Shown here: piece after piece, positions 47,650 to 58,599 of the stretch
How the letters are laid out: each line of letters starts with the position of its first letter
Position numbering within the stretch: position 1 is the first letter of the stretch
Assembly (NCBI GenBank): GCA_003024785.1
Contig: PUQB01000124.1
Coordinates: 124,001-188,000 of the forward strand
Reading direction: 5' to 3'
Length of the DNA: 64,000 nt
DNA from: Selaginella tamariscina
Taxonomy: Eukaryota > Streptophyta > Lycopodiopsida > Selaginellales > Selaginellaceae
Notes under the pieces: generated by a model
The model's input: only the letters and a program-made list of their open reading frames with translations
Databases searched by the model: none
Told to the model about the DNA's origin: nothing
Translations under genes and position numbers: made by a program

Positions 47650-47968
47650 TGTGTGGGTGTGGGTGTGGGTGGTGGTGCGTACTTACATTCAAAGTCATTT
47701 GGAAGCTGGACTTGACAAGAGTTGACATATTTTTTGAGTGTTTCGCTTGCCATGCTTCCAGTGGATGACACAATAAGAAGCACAGACAGTTGTGGCCCAT
47801 AGTAATCACAGCATTGCAACAGGGAAGGTCCGGAGAATCCAGAATGGTACCATTTGTAACGCAGGGTACACACTGCCTTAAAAGCTCCGCTCGGTCACAC
47901 TGCGAACATACAAGCATGAACATGTATACAGTTAACAGTGTGAAGAAGAAAACTAGACTCTTAGCCAT
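47537..47968 (-). CDS. Non-specific lipid-transfer-like protein (8-Cys motif), secreted
   Basis: Exon 1 is 47968-47687, ending at donor GTAAGT; exon 2 is 47559-47537 after acceptor TTCCAG; the intron is a (CA)n/(TA)n tract. A signal peptide (MAKSLVFFFTLLTVYMFMLV) precedes CSQCDRAELLRQCVPC, then LPCCNAV, NCLC, NSC and FEC completed across the splice (C-EGIVMG-stop). The order C...C...CC...CxC...C...C is the prolamin/LTP superfamily signature. These small secreted proteins bind lipids in a helical cage. After NCLC one base appears to be missing; the in-register continuation is SSTGSMASETLKKYVNSC. It forms a divergent pair with ZPR1. Confidence 0.65.
47569..47645. repeat. Intronic (TA)n(TG)n microsatellite
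   Basis: (TA)n at 47570-47591 continues into about 27 TG units. It forms almost the whole intron of the lipid-transfer-like gene. Confidence 0.95.
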
Positions 47969-48320
47969 GCTTTACCCTTTGCCCTTTGCCCCTTTGCCCT
48001 TACTGGAATTAAGGGCAAACCTTCTCGTGGCTTAGACGTCAAGTTTTCGAATACGCATGTGATCTTAATTGACTTTTACTTACATACATGTGCCTGTGCG
48101 TGTCTGTACTACATATATGTGCCTGTCGTGTGTTGTTCCTTGAGCAACAGTTTAACATCCTCTGCCCTAAGCATTAGGAAAGAGGATCGAAAAGAGCTGC
48201 CCTAAGAATTAGGTCAACATGCTTATTGACACGTGTAAAGAGGGATAAATCTAGACCGTACATTGGCGAAACAGAGCTGCCCTAAGAATTAGGGTTCTTG
48301 ACAGGGTTTAGAGACTGGCG
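47969..48320. promoter_or_regulatory. Bidirectional promoter region with three CCTAAgnATTAGG dyads
   Basis: A 352-bp gap separates the divergent lipid-transfer and ZPR1 start codons. CCTAAGCATTAGG (48166-48178) and CCTAAGAATTAGG (48201-48213 and 48281-48293) are dyads. The last two share the longer context AGAGCTGCCCTAAGAATTAGG (two parts). They contain telo-box-like CCCTAA. ACACGTGT (ACGT core) occurs at about 48229. Binding factors are unknown. Confidence 0.5.
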
Positions 48321-49722
48321 ATGGATCCAGAGGAGGGGGTTCAGGAAGTAGAGAGCTTGTGTATGCGCTGCGGCGAGAATGTAAGTACACACACACCGAT
48401 GTTTTAATATAATGTTTATTTTTCTTCCAGGGGATCACTCGGATTCTTTTAACTACAATTCCTCACTTTAGAGAGGTAATTTTATTTGTTTCTATGTTTG
48501 CATATGGATTATAATTTTGTCTCATTGCAGATCGTTCTTATGGCATTTGAATGTCCCCATTGCCATGAAAGGTTGTGTGTGTGTGTGTGAGGGCATAGCA
48601 TTATATATTAACATTGATTTTTTCAGCAATAACGAAGTTCAATTTGCTGGGCAGTTGCAACCACAAGGATGTCGTTTCACATTAACAATACCTCAGTGCG
48701 ACCCAATGGTAATATGCATATTTTTATATGTACATGATATATGTATGTCTACATATGCATGTTTAATATACATATGCATATTAGTATATGCTGCTTTACT
48801 TGTGCTTTACAGGTGCTAAACCGGAAACTAGTCAAGTCGGATATGGCCACGATCAAGGTTATACGCACAATGCACGCACACACACACACATTCACAGAAA
48901 CGTACATCTAGACGTATATGTAATTTTCTGTTCAGGTTCCCGAACTAGAATTTGAGGTGCCCCGGAAGCTCAACGTGGCGTTCTTTCAACAGTAAGTGTG
49001 TAGAACTTTGCATATCATAACTTTTCCATAACATGATCGTATATATACAGTTATAAGGTTATACTTTTACATTGTGAAACTAAAGTATGTACTTGTTACC
49101 AGGTAGAGGGGGTTCTTGTTAAAGCTGCGGATGGCCTAGAAGCGTTGCAAGAAGAACGCCGGGTTAGTTTTATTTACTATATAATCTTTGTTATGATTTC
49201 TTATTGTCTTTATCAAGCAGAGTTGTGTGCGTGTGTACGTGCCTGTGCATGTGTGTTTGTTCGCGCGCCGTTCATCTCTTTATTGTTTATTTATTCAGGA
49301 GGTGGATGCCCAAAAAGCAGAATTATTAGATGCTTTTATAGCGAAGTTAAGGAGTTATTCAAGAGGTGCACAAGCTTTCACCTTTATTTTAGACGATCCT
49401 TCTGGGAATAGTTACATAGAGAACCCGTAAGTATAACACAATATATATAAGCACGTACGTACGTATGTATATATATTTGGGATCGGTGACTCTGTACTTT
49501 TATGCAGGATTGCACCTGAACCGGACACGTATATAACGTGCGAGTATTATGTAAAGGACCCCTGAGCAGCAAGCAGCGCTTGGATTTTTGGCAACAGAAA
49601 ATAACACAGAAGAACTACCTCATGGTGCTGTTGGTGCTAAATCAGCACGTAAAGCTATAGCACAAGGTAACAGTGAGCAAATTTCTTCAGCACTTCTAAA
49701 GTATTCAGCACCCGAAGAGGTA

Positions 49723-49812
<90 letters not shown>

Positions 49813-50026
49813 CGTCTGTATGTATGTATTGATATATACTTCTGATATAGATTCAATGCAGAAATTGATATAGTGTGTTTTTCTTGTAAGAGAGGGAGAG
49901 ATCGGCTTAGATGAGGCTCTCTCTATACATAATGTGTAGCGTACATGCATACATATACACTCACATTACTGAAGTATCTTCAATATGCATGTACGTGTAT
50001 GCATATATATATATACGCGTGTATGC

Positions 50027-50088
<62 letters not shown>

Positions 50089-51364
50089 TATATATATATA
50101 TATATATATATGAATTTACAAAGATTACACAGACAGACACGCACACAACTACTTGGGTTAGAGTATAAACCCAAGTGCTATAGGTGATGACATTCCCTTC
50201 AACTTGTGGGGCGTGTGCGGAACGTTGCGAGACACGCATGTACATGACAAGTAGGTTATATACACTCTAACCTTCGTTATGTTTGATTATGTTCTCCAGA
50301 TATACCTTATTTCAAGGAGGTAATAATAATGGCAGCATCCTGTGATAGCTGCGGTTACAAGAATTCCGAAGTACGTATCATGTGTGTGTGTGTGTGTGTA
50401 AGTATGTTGCAAGTATATGTATGTATACAACGTTTCTGTTATTCTATTAAGTATTCCAGATAAACGGGTTAACAGTGTTTGTATGCATTACTTATGTGGT
50501 TATTATCAGGTAAAGCCTGCTGGAAGTATATCAGAAAAAGGAAAGAAAATATCTCTTTTTGTCAAGAAGCGAGAGACTTGTACCGGATGTGATAAAAGTA
50601 AGTATTTTCTCCATTATTATTAGATTTTTACTTACGCTGGTGTAATCTATTTGTAGATAGAGACATGTATGTTTGTGTATACATGTACATGTGTAAGTAT
50701 ATGTTTATGTGAATGATTATGTATCGAATTAATACATATTATTTATGTGGCATTTAGTCAGACACAGCAAGCATACTGATCCCTGAGATTGAGTTGGAAC
50801 TTATGCCTGGGACTCTTGGGGCATTGTCACCACTGTTGAAGGACTAATCATGAAAATTTCTGAAAGTAAGAGAATACATCATACATAAATTGCATGTATG
50901 TATGTATGTACGACTCTCTCTCTCTCTATATATGTGTGTGTGTGTGTATTAACGTGTACGTACGAGTTGTAGACCAAGGGCACACACATTTTTATTGTGT
51001 ATTGTTTATTACTGTTTAGTTTCTTGCAGAGCTGAAGGAGGTCCATGGGTTTGAAATCGGTGATAGTGCAGAACCCGTTACGAGAGAACAGTGGAAGGAG
51101 TTTGACACCAAACTACAGCGTGTAAGTTGAGATTGCGTGTGTGTGTGTGGTCACTATGCCGACCATGCATACACGTGTCTTCTTAAAATGATTTTTTATT
51201 ATTATTATTATTTATAATTTGTTTAAATTTTATTATGTTTTACTAGTTGGTAAACTTGGAACAAGAATGGACGCTAGTACTGGACGATTCTCTTGCAAAT
51301 TCTTTCATTGCTCCAGCTACAGACGATGCGAAAGAAGACAGTCAATTACACGGTGAGTATTACT

Positions 51365-51395
<31 letters not shown>

Positions 51396-51530
51396 TTTGT
51401 GTGTTATCTATGTATGTATGTACTCACGTATATATATATTTTAATTTCAGTAGAAGAGTATGAACGTTCATGGGAGCAAAACGAAGAGCTTGGGCTTAAT
51501 GACATGGACACAACCACAGGCACTTCCTAA
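48321..51530 (+). CDS. ZPR1: ZPR1 zinc-finger protein, 16 exons
   Basis: ZPR1 is a conserved eukaryotic eEF1A-binding protein moving between cytoplasm and nucleus. Exons: 48321-48380, 48431-48475, 48531-48571, 48627-48708, 48813-48857, 48936-48991, 49103-49162, 49299-49426, 49508-49719, 50184-50250, 50300-50370, 50510-50597, 50758-50865, 51030-51121, 51247-51352, 51451-51530. Repeat 1 has the zinc finger SLCMRCGEN...FECPHCHE and [41 protein letters not shown]. Repeat 2 has [13 protein letters not shown]...[57 protein letters not shown]. The end [15 protein letters not shown] matches the family terminus. Both finger-plus-beta-domain halves are present. About five or six single-base slips lie near exon 6's donor (GG), the C4 run at 49559-49562, exon 12 and exon 13. 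All splice sites are otherwise sound. Confidence 0.9.
49725..50111 (+). repeat. Complementary microsatellites in ZPR1 intron 9
   Basis: (TA)n(TG)n at about 49725-49809 and (CA)n(TA)n at about 50031-50111 are reverse complements lying in one intron. The transcript could fold into a long hairpin with an arm of roughly 55-60 bp and a loop of about 220 nt. Confidence 0.85.
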
Positions 51531-51614
51531 CACACACGTGTCTTCATGATACATTGTTTTACAATGTAACCCGGAATTTTAAGGAAAACACTTACCTCAA
51601 TTTTTGTAGAAACA

Positions 51615-51618
<4 letters not shown>

Positions 51619-51671
<53 letters not shown>
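51619..51671. repeat. (TC)n(TA)n microsatellite between ZPR1 and the PPR gene
   Basis: About 14 TC units followed by 11-12 TA units in the 200-bp gap between the ZPR1 stop and the PPR start codon. Confidence 0.95.
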
Positions 51672-51732
51672 TCTTGGTTGTATTGCACAGATAAAAGCGC
51701 CCTTTCTTATTTCAGCCCTTCAGTGTTCTTCT

Positions 51733-54011
51733 ATGATTGTGCATGTTCATACTCCAAGCACGATCACTGCAGGTCATAAACTAGTGAGGAAGACAGGCTG
51801 CATAGAAGACACAGTTTATACGTTTGTGGCTGCGTTGAAACAGTGCAGTAAGAGGGGTGACTTAGCAACAGGCAAAGCTTTACATTTGGATGCAATTCAA
51901 ACTGGCTGCCACACTAACAAATACGTCGCTAACGCTCTGGTCACCATGTACAGCAAATGTAGGAGTATGCGGGAGGCGAGGGATGTGTTCGAGATGGTGG
52001 TTCATCGGGATGTTGTGCTCTGGACCAGCCTCATTCTAGGATACGTGGGGAATGGGAAGGCTTAATAGCATTAGACTTGTTCATAAGCATGGACTGTGAA
52101 CCCGACTCGTTCACATTTGTTGCTGTACTCAATGCAACTGCAGGTTTGGCTACTCAGGACAGGCACTCTTGTTTAGAGAAAGGTATGGCCATTCATAGAC
52201 AAGCAAGGGAGCGTGCACTTCATACACATCTCTATGTGGAAAACGCTTTGATCGACATGTACAGCAACTGTAGAGCTATGTTGTACGCTCAGGATGTTTT
52301 CGAGAGCATGACTCATCGAGACGTGGTTTCGTGGACAAGTCTCGCTCTGGGATACGTGGAGAATGGACAAAGCTTACTAGCGATGGATTTGTTGAAGGGG
52401 ATGGACTGTAAGCCGAATGCTATCACATTTGTTGCTGCACTGAAGGCATGCATTGGGTTGGTCAGTGAGAACCAATCAGACAGGAAGTCTTGTTTAGAGA
52501 AGGGGATGTCAATCCACAGAAGAATAAAAAGAAGGATTTCATGCGGATGCCTTTGTAGAGAATAACTTGATGGGGATGTACAGCAAGTGTGGGAGCATGC
52601 AAGACGCCCGGGTTGTTTTCGATAACATGGTGCATAGAGACGTTGTTTCATGGAATATCATACTTATGGGATACGTGGAAAACGGTGAGAGCTTGGTAGT
52701 AATGGATTTGTTCAGTAGCATGGATTCTGAACCGAATTATATTACGGTTTCTGCTCTACTGAAGGCATGTACATGCTTAGACTTGGACAGGCATTGCATA
52801 GAGCTCGGGATGGCCATTCACAGCTTAGCCAAGAAACGTGGATTTGATACACACGTCTTTGTGCAGAACAGTTTGGTAGACATGTATATCAAGTGTGGGA
52901 GTGTGTCTCTTGCTAGGGATGTTTTTGAAAAGATGATGCATCGGGATGTTGTTGCCTGGACCAGTCTCATTCTTGCATACGTGGAGAATGGGAAGAGCTC
53001 ATTGGGGATGGACCTGCTTATGAGGATGGACTGTGTACCGAACTCTCTCACATACTATGCTGCATTCAGGACATGTACAGACTTAGCCACCCAGAAACAA
53101 GCAGATAAGCAGTTCTGTTTAGAGACTGGAATGGCCATTCATAGGCAAGCTAAGGAGCATGGATTCTGTGAAGACACGCTTGTGGCAACGAGCCTGATAG
53201 AAATGTATAGCAAGTGTAGGAGCATACAGGATGCACGTACTGTCTTCGATACCATGATGTTTACAGACGTTGTTTCGTGGACTAACCTCATCCAAGGATA
53301 CGTGGAGAATGGGGAAAGCCTTGTTGCTATAGAACTCTTTGGGAGCATGGAGTATGAGCCGGACTCTGTTGCTTTTGTGGCTGTACTCAAGGCATGCTGT
53401 AACATAGGCTCCTTAGCAGTGGGGCGAACTATTCATGCTCAGGTATGTAAGCTTGGTTTAGAAGACATATTAGTTACAACCACATTAGTAGATTTATATG
53501 GGAAAGGCAGTAACATGGCTATAGCTGAACAGGTGTTTAATATACTGCATTCTTGGAGTGTAGTATCGTGTAACGCCTTGATATCGGGATATACATCACT
53601 TGGAGACACATATCAAGTGTTTAGTTTTGTATATATAATGCAGGAATATGGTTTACACATGGATAGTATTACATTCTCCTTGATTCTTACAGCTTGTAGT
53701 CATGCGGGTACGGTGGGACAAGGTATACGGTATTTTGAATCTATGTATAGATATGGTATAATACCCAATGTGGAACACTACACTTGCATGGTTGATATGT
53801 TGGGGAGGGCCAATAGATTACAAGATGCCTTGTCATTTGCGAAGAATATGCCTTATGATGGTGAGAGTGTGTGGAGAGCCTTTTAGGGGCGTGTAAGAAC
53901 TGGAGTAACTTGGAGATTGGGAAGGTTGCATTTGATAAGTTAGTGTCTTGTAATAAAATAGATGGTGCTGCGTATGTACTCATGGGTGACATGTACAAGA
54001 ACCAAGCATAG
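51733..54011 (+). CDS. PLS-class pentatricopeptide repeat protein, E region truncated
   Basis: PPR proteins bind organelle RNA, usually for editing or processing. The gene is intronless and about 755 codons long. Four or five tandem P-L-S sets carry MYSKCxSMxDARxVFxxM, HRDVVSWTSLILGYVENG and ITFVAALKAC. A spacer with CLEKGMAIHRQAK follows, a layout I associate with fern PPR proteins. The C-terminal sets (ACSHAGTVGQGIRYFESM, VEHYTCMVDMLGRANRLQDA) lead into an E-like motif (LLGACKNWSNLEIG, DGAAYVLMGDMYKNQA) and stop at once, so there is no E+ or DYW domain. Three small slips break the frame: near 52057, at the A5 run 52526-52530, and near 53880. Adjacent sets are similar at the DNA level, which suggests internal duplication. 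Start ATG 51733 (MIVHVHTPST) is the first in frame; it does not look like a strong targeting peptide. Confidence 0.8.
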
Positions 54012-54019
54012 TATATTCC

Positions 54020-54400
54020 TATAATATTTTAATATTGCCATTTTTCATTATTATTTCTATCTAGTATGCACTCACGAGGTATTAGCAAGTCTTTATTGTA
54101 TTTATAACACACACAACACGTACTTCACAAAAGAAATTATTTAAACAACTTACACGTCAGTTATTCGTTCATAATTTGAGTTTGTTTGAGTTTGGAACGT
54201 AGAAATGTGTGTATAGGAATGAGTGGTCTAGATTGAAATTAATCTAATCACTATTCACTATATTAATAATAGTGCACATGCACGTGCACCTTGCATCATC
54301 CCTTCTCTTATTGGAAGGATGGAAGGTGGTTAGGGTTCTTTGATAAATAGGCCTGAATAAAGAGAAACATCAGGAAGAGGCATTGTAAGTGGCACAGCTC
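54020..54400. other. Spacer after the PPR gene
   Basis: AT-rich, no gene seen. A palindromic GTGCACATGCACGTGCAC run lies near 54272-54290. Confidence 0.5.
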
Positions 54401-57400
54401 ATTGTACAAAAAGCTTTAACTATTAGACATGCACAATCTCTGGAGGATTGAGTTGAATATTGTGCCGAACCTCATAAACTTGCGGTCCTACTTGGATATG
54501 GTCCCTTCTACTAAGCAAGGAGACTCTTGGCTAAACCACATACCATAAGCTTGGGAAAATGAATCAACACCAACTCATCCACTTTATACTTTGCAGGTGA
54601 ATGATATGAGAGTTATAGCCCCATTCTTGTCCCACTTATATGCGACCCAAGTGTTCTATAGACTCCACTCGAACCAATGAAAGAATGTTCATTAGATATT
54701 GATCTCAAGACCTAGCATCAGTAGCTCGTGGCAAGTGAGAAGGTAAACTTAACTCTATTGGCAACATCGAGTCATGACCATATAAGAGCTTATATGGCGA
54801 AGTATTAACGGAACTCTGTATTCCAATGATAAGCATATTGAAGAGAATCTAATCTAAATGTTGAAAGTTCACGTATTTTGTGATCATCCTCTTGAAAGTT
54901 TTAACGAGCCGTTCCACCAAACTATTTATCTGAGGATGATAAATACTTGTGAAGGTGTGGCGTATTCCAAACCAAGAAGTCAAGACATGAAATGCCTTAG
55001 CCATAAACACAAAATCATTATTCGAGAGAATCTGTTTCAAATAAGAATACTGAAACACAAGCAGAAACTGGCCAACAGTAGAGGCAATCACACTAGCAAG
55101 AGCACCAACTTCCACCCAACGAATTAGGTAGTCATAAGTAATAATAACGTACTCGTTGTCAGCAATTGATTTCAAAAAAGGTCCCATTAGATCAAATGCC
55201 ACCAACTCAAATGAACAAGAAATTGCAATTGACTCCAACCGTCCTTCCAAAGTACACGAGGGAGTATTATGAACTTGGCATCAACACAACTACACACATA
55301 CCAAATCACATCTTCTCGCAACTTTGACCAATAGAAAGATTTATGCAACTTTTCCATCACACAACGATGTCCCATGTGCCCACCGAGAACATGAGAGTTA
55401 TGATAAGCATGGAGGAAGCGTGAAACGAAGACCGAAGCACCACTAACCGCAAATGATCATCTGCCACAAAATAAAAAATGTCGTTCTGAAGGTGATATTA
55501 CGAATGTAAGTGCCTGAAAAGCAAGTCATCACCAAGTGATGTAAGATTCTTAAACCCATCACGAAACTTTTGAATCCATGGTTCAACCTTTTGAACTTCC
55601 CGAACTTCATTCAAAGATAGCAAATCTAACTTTGCACCTTGTGGACACTAAATGTCAAACACAACAACTATTGATGGTATTGAATCTTCATCTAAAAAGT
55701 CCACTGATGCTGGAACAATTGGCTCCTTAGGGATAGAAGAAGAGAGAAGGTGAAAAGGAGCTTAAGAAAGAGCATCAGCATCAATCATGGAACTCCTTGG
55801 GCAATGAACAACCTCAAAGTTGTAAATTTGAAGCTTCAAGACCCACCAAGCAGTACGGCCAATCAAATTCTTCCGCTTCAACAATGAGGTGACTGCAGCA
55901 TGATTGCCGTCCAACATTGTCCAAGAACCATGCAAGTGGGGTATGGAGCTTCTCAAAACCCCAAATTGCTACTAGACACTCCTTTTTTATTGTGGAGTAA
56001 TTCACCTCTACTGGCTATCATGTATGGCTGATGTACGCAATGGGATATCGTTTGCCAAGTACACTCAGACTCTCATGCATCAATACACCCCCAAGACCAA
56101 TATCAGAAGCATCCACACGCAAGATGAAAGGACAAGTATAATTAGGGTACGCCAAAACTAGAGAAGTCGTGAACATCTTTTTAAGATTTGCAAATGCATG
56201 CTTGCAATCCTTAGACCAAACAAAAGATGATATTGACGACTTTACCAATGCCTATAATGATGCAGTATAATTTGAAAGATAATCCACAAAATGGCCTAGA
56301 TATTGTACCTTGCCAAGAAAACGTTGCACATTGTTCACACACTTCAACGTATGGAACTTCAAAACTACAACACGTTTGTCATGATTGACTTGCGAACCTT
56401 AACGGGAAATGCGATAGCCAAGATAAGTGGTGTCCTTAGATCCAAATACATACTTAGATGGCTTCAGCTTCAAACCAACTTCCCATAATCGATCCAAAAC
56501 CGTAAGCACATCACCAACATGTTCCCCATGTTCCATCCGATATCATCAATGAAGTCGGCAATCCATCATACGCTAGAAAGTCGCTAAAGCATTGGTCAAA
56601 TCAAAAGGTATCACCAAGAACTCATACAGGCCAAATGGTGTCTGAAAAGTAGTTTTGGGAATGTCCATGTCAGCCATCAAAACTTGCTAATATCCAAAGG
56701 CGAGATCTAACTTGGTAAACCAACAACTCCACCTTAATCGATCCAAAAGATTGCAGTATGAGAAAGTGGGTACACATCTGAAATGATTACATAATTTAAT
56801 GAGCGATAATCGATGTAAAATCGAACGCTCCCATTCGGCTTTATCACAAAATAAGGTTTGTACACCCAAAGACTTTGAGATTTCTGGATAACACCTTTAT
56901 CCAACATCTCCTTAACATTTTCTCGTAGCCCGATGAACATCAATCTCAGGTCCTTTAACAGCAATTTCTGCCGGAAGATCTTGAGCTCTTTTGGTGATCG
57001 ATGCCAAACAGGTACCTTGATTGGCTTAGCATCCCCATTTGGAATAAGGTGGCATGTCACAATCTTGGCCCCAGATGATAAGTCGAAGTTGAAAAGATCA
57101 ACATACTTATTTTTGAGTTGATTAATGATTACAGCACGATGATCATCTGAGGGATCCAGAGAGGGAAAGGAAGAGTATGAAGGGAAGATGATCAAAAGTA
57201 AGGGTGAAACAAAAGTGATGAAAGCAAAGATGAAAACAGATGGACAAAGTGAAATAAAAGTAAGAAGAATGAAAGAAAGATGAAGGAGAGTCAAACAAGT
57301 GAAAGACTTTTTAAAGTCACATTTGGTATGATTGCGAGTCAACCATCCATACCAAGAATAAGATGAAAAGCTACTACCCGCAAAGATTAAAGTTCAAGCT

Positions 57401-57650
57401 CACGATCATCCACATGAACAATGATGTCAACTTCATCTCATGAACAAGCATGAATGTGTCTGTTGCCGTACAGAATGAAGACTAGTTCTACCGCACGACG
57501 CAAATGAAGACTACAATGTGTATCAACAGATTGAAAAATAGAGGACAAACTCGAACCTATATCCACTAACATTGAAAGGAAAATAAGATGTGTTGTATGA
57601 TTAAATTGAGCTTGAGAAGTGAACACCGAATGAACTGGTGCCGAGTGAAC
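54400..57650 (-). mobile_element. Ty3/Gypsy fossil, minus strand
   Basis: Read on the minus strand, reverse-transcriptase pieces (VKEMLDKGVIQKSQSLW, SVRFYIDYRSLNY) lie at about 57100-56680. RNase H pieces (FILRVDASDIGLGGVL) lie at about 56150, followed by a DALS-type end near 55765. A zinc-binding and integrase-core region (FDLMGPFLKSIADNEYVIIT, YHPQINSLVERLVKTFK) lies at about 55380-54850. LTRs and gag are not recognised. Strongly decayed, with more than ten breaks. Family Gypsy by domain order RT-RNaseH-integrase. Confidence 0.85.
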
Positions 57651-58265
57651 CCCTTAATGATACTCCTAAAAGAAAGATAGAAGGGTCATTAATTTAATTA
57701 TAGAAGGGTCCTCCACCTCGGAAATGGGGGACGCCAATTAGGAAACCATCAACAGCTCCGAAGATAAAAGGGTCATTAATTTATTAATAGAAGGGTCCTC
57801 CACCCCGGAAATGGGGAACCCCTTAATGATACTCCTAAAAAAAGATATGACCCTTCCCCGGAAATGGGGAACCCCTTAATGATACTCCTAAAAGAAAGAT
57901 AGAAGGGTCATTAATTTATTGGGGGACGCCAATCAGGGGAACACGCCAATCAGGGGAACCCCTTAATGATACTCCTAAAAGAAAGATAGAAGGGTCATTA
58001 ATTTATTGGGGGACGCCAATCAGGAAACCATTAATTTTTGGGGGACGCCGGGGAACCCCTTAATGATACTCCTAAAAGAAAGATAGAAGGGTCATTAATT
58101 TATTGGGGGACGCCAATCAGGAAACCATTAATTTATTGGGGGACGCCAATCAGGAAACCATTAATTTATTGGGGGACGCCGGGGAACCCCTTAATGATAC
58201 TCCTAAAAGAAAGATAGAAGGGTCATTAATTTATTGGGGACGCCAATCAGGAAACCATCAGCAGC
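57650..58265. repeat. Minisatellite between two Gypsy fossils
   Basis: Six copies of CCCCTTAATGATACTCCTAAAA start near 57650, 57822, 57872, 57959, 58055 and 58187. They alternate with AGATAGAAGGGTCATTAATT and GGGGGACGCCAATCAGGAAAC units in irregular order. The units are nearly identical, so the array is young or homogenised. Confidence 0.9.
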
Positions 58266-58299
58266 CCTGTAAGGATCATGAGTTATTTTTTGTTTTTTA

Positions 58300-58365
58300 C
58301 GAGACTTGAACCCGAGACTTTTTGGCTAACACACACATGTGTTAACCAACTAGTCCGTATGATTC
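58300..58365 (-). repeat. tRNA-like stretch (SINE head or tRNA relic)
   Basis: On the minus strand, TAGTTGGTTAAC (58352-58341) resembles an internal A box and GGTTCAAGTCTC (58312-58301) a B box. They are about 30 bases apart as in tRNA-derived promoters. An A-rich sequence follows on the same strand (58300-58281). The cloverleaf stems are not complete by eye, so a tRNA-derived SINE or a pseudo-tRNA is likelier than a working tRNA. Confidence 0.4.
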
Positions 58366-58394
58366 TAGATGCTGAACTACACCATTAACAGCAA

Positions 58395-58500
58395 GGCGTA
58401 TATTCATACGCATGTTCCAGACCAATTGTGGACCACACATTCCAAACCAGTTGTGGATCACACATTCCAGACCAGTTGTGGACCATACAATCCTTAGGAC
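58395..58500. repeat. 30-bp tandem repeat upstream of the plus-strand Gypsy
   Basis: ACATTCCAGACCAGTTGTGGA-like units of 30 bp recur three times (near 58412, 58441 and 58470). A TATATAAAC box lies about 30 bp further on (58507). This may be promoter sequence of the element that follows. Confidence 0.6.
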
Positions 58501-58599
58501 CTCAGATATATAAACAGGCTTTCTTGAATACAATCTCCTCCTTTCAAGGTTCCACCCTTGTTCTAAAGGTTTCGCCTTTGCCACAAGGTCGTGACAGTT

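Noticed and set aside
49620-50245. Open frames of 64-94 codons over the ZPR1 intron 9 microsatellites
   Set aside because: Dinucleotide translation; the region is bounded by clear splice sites of ZPR1.
58300-58365. Functional tRNA gene
   Set aside because: A and B boxes are present but the acceptor and anticodon stems do not pair convincingly by eye.
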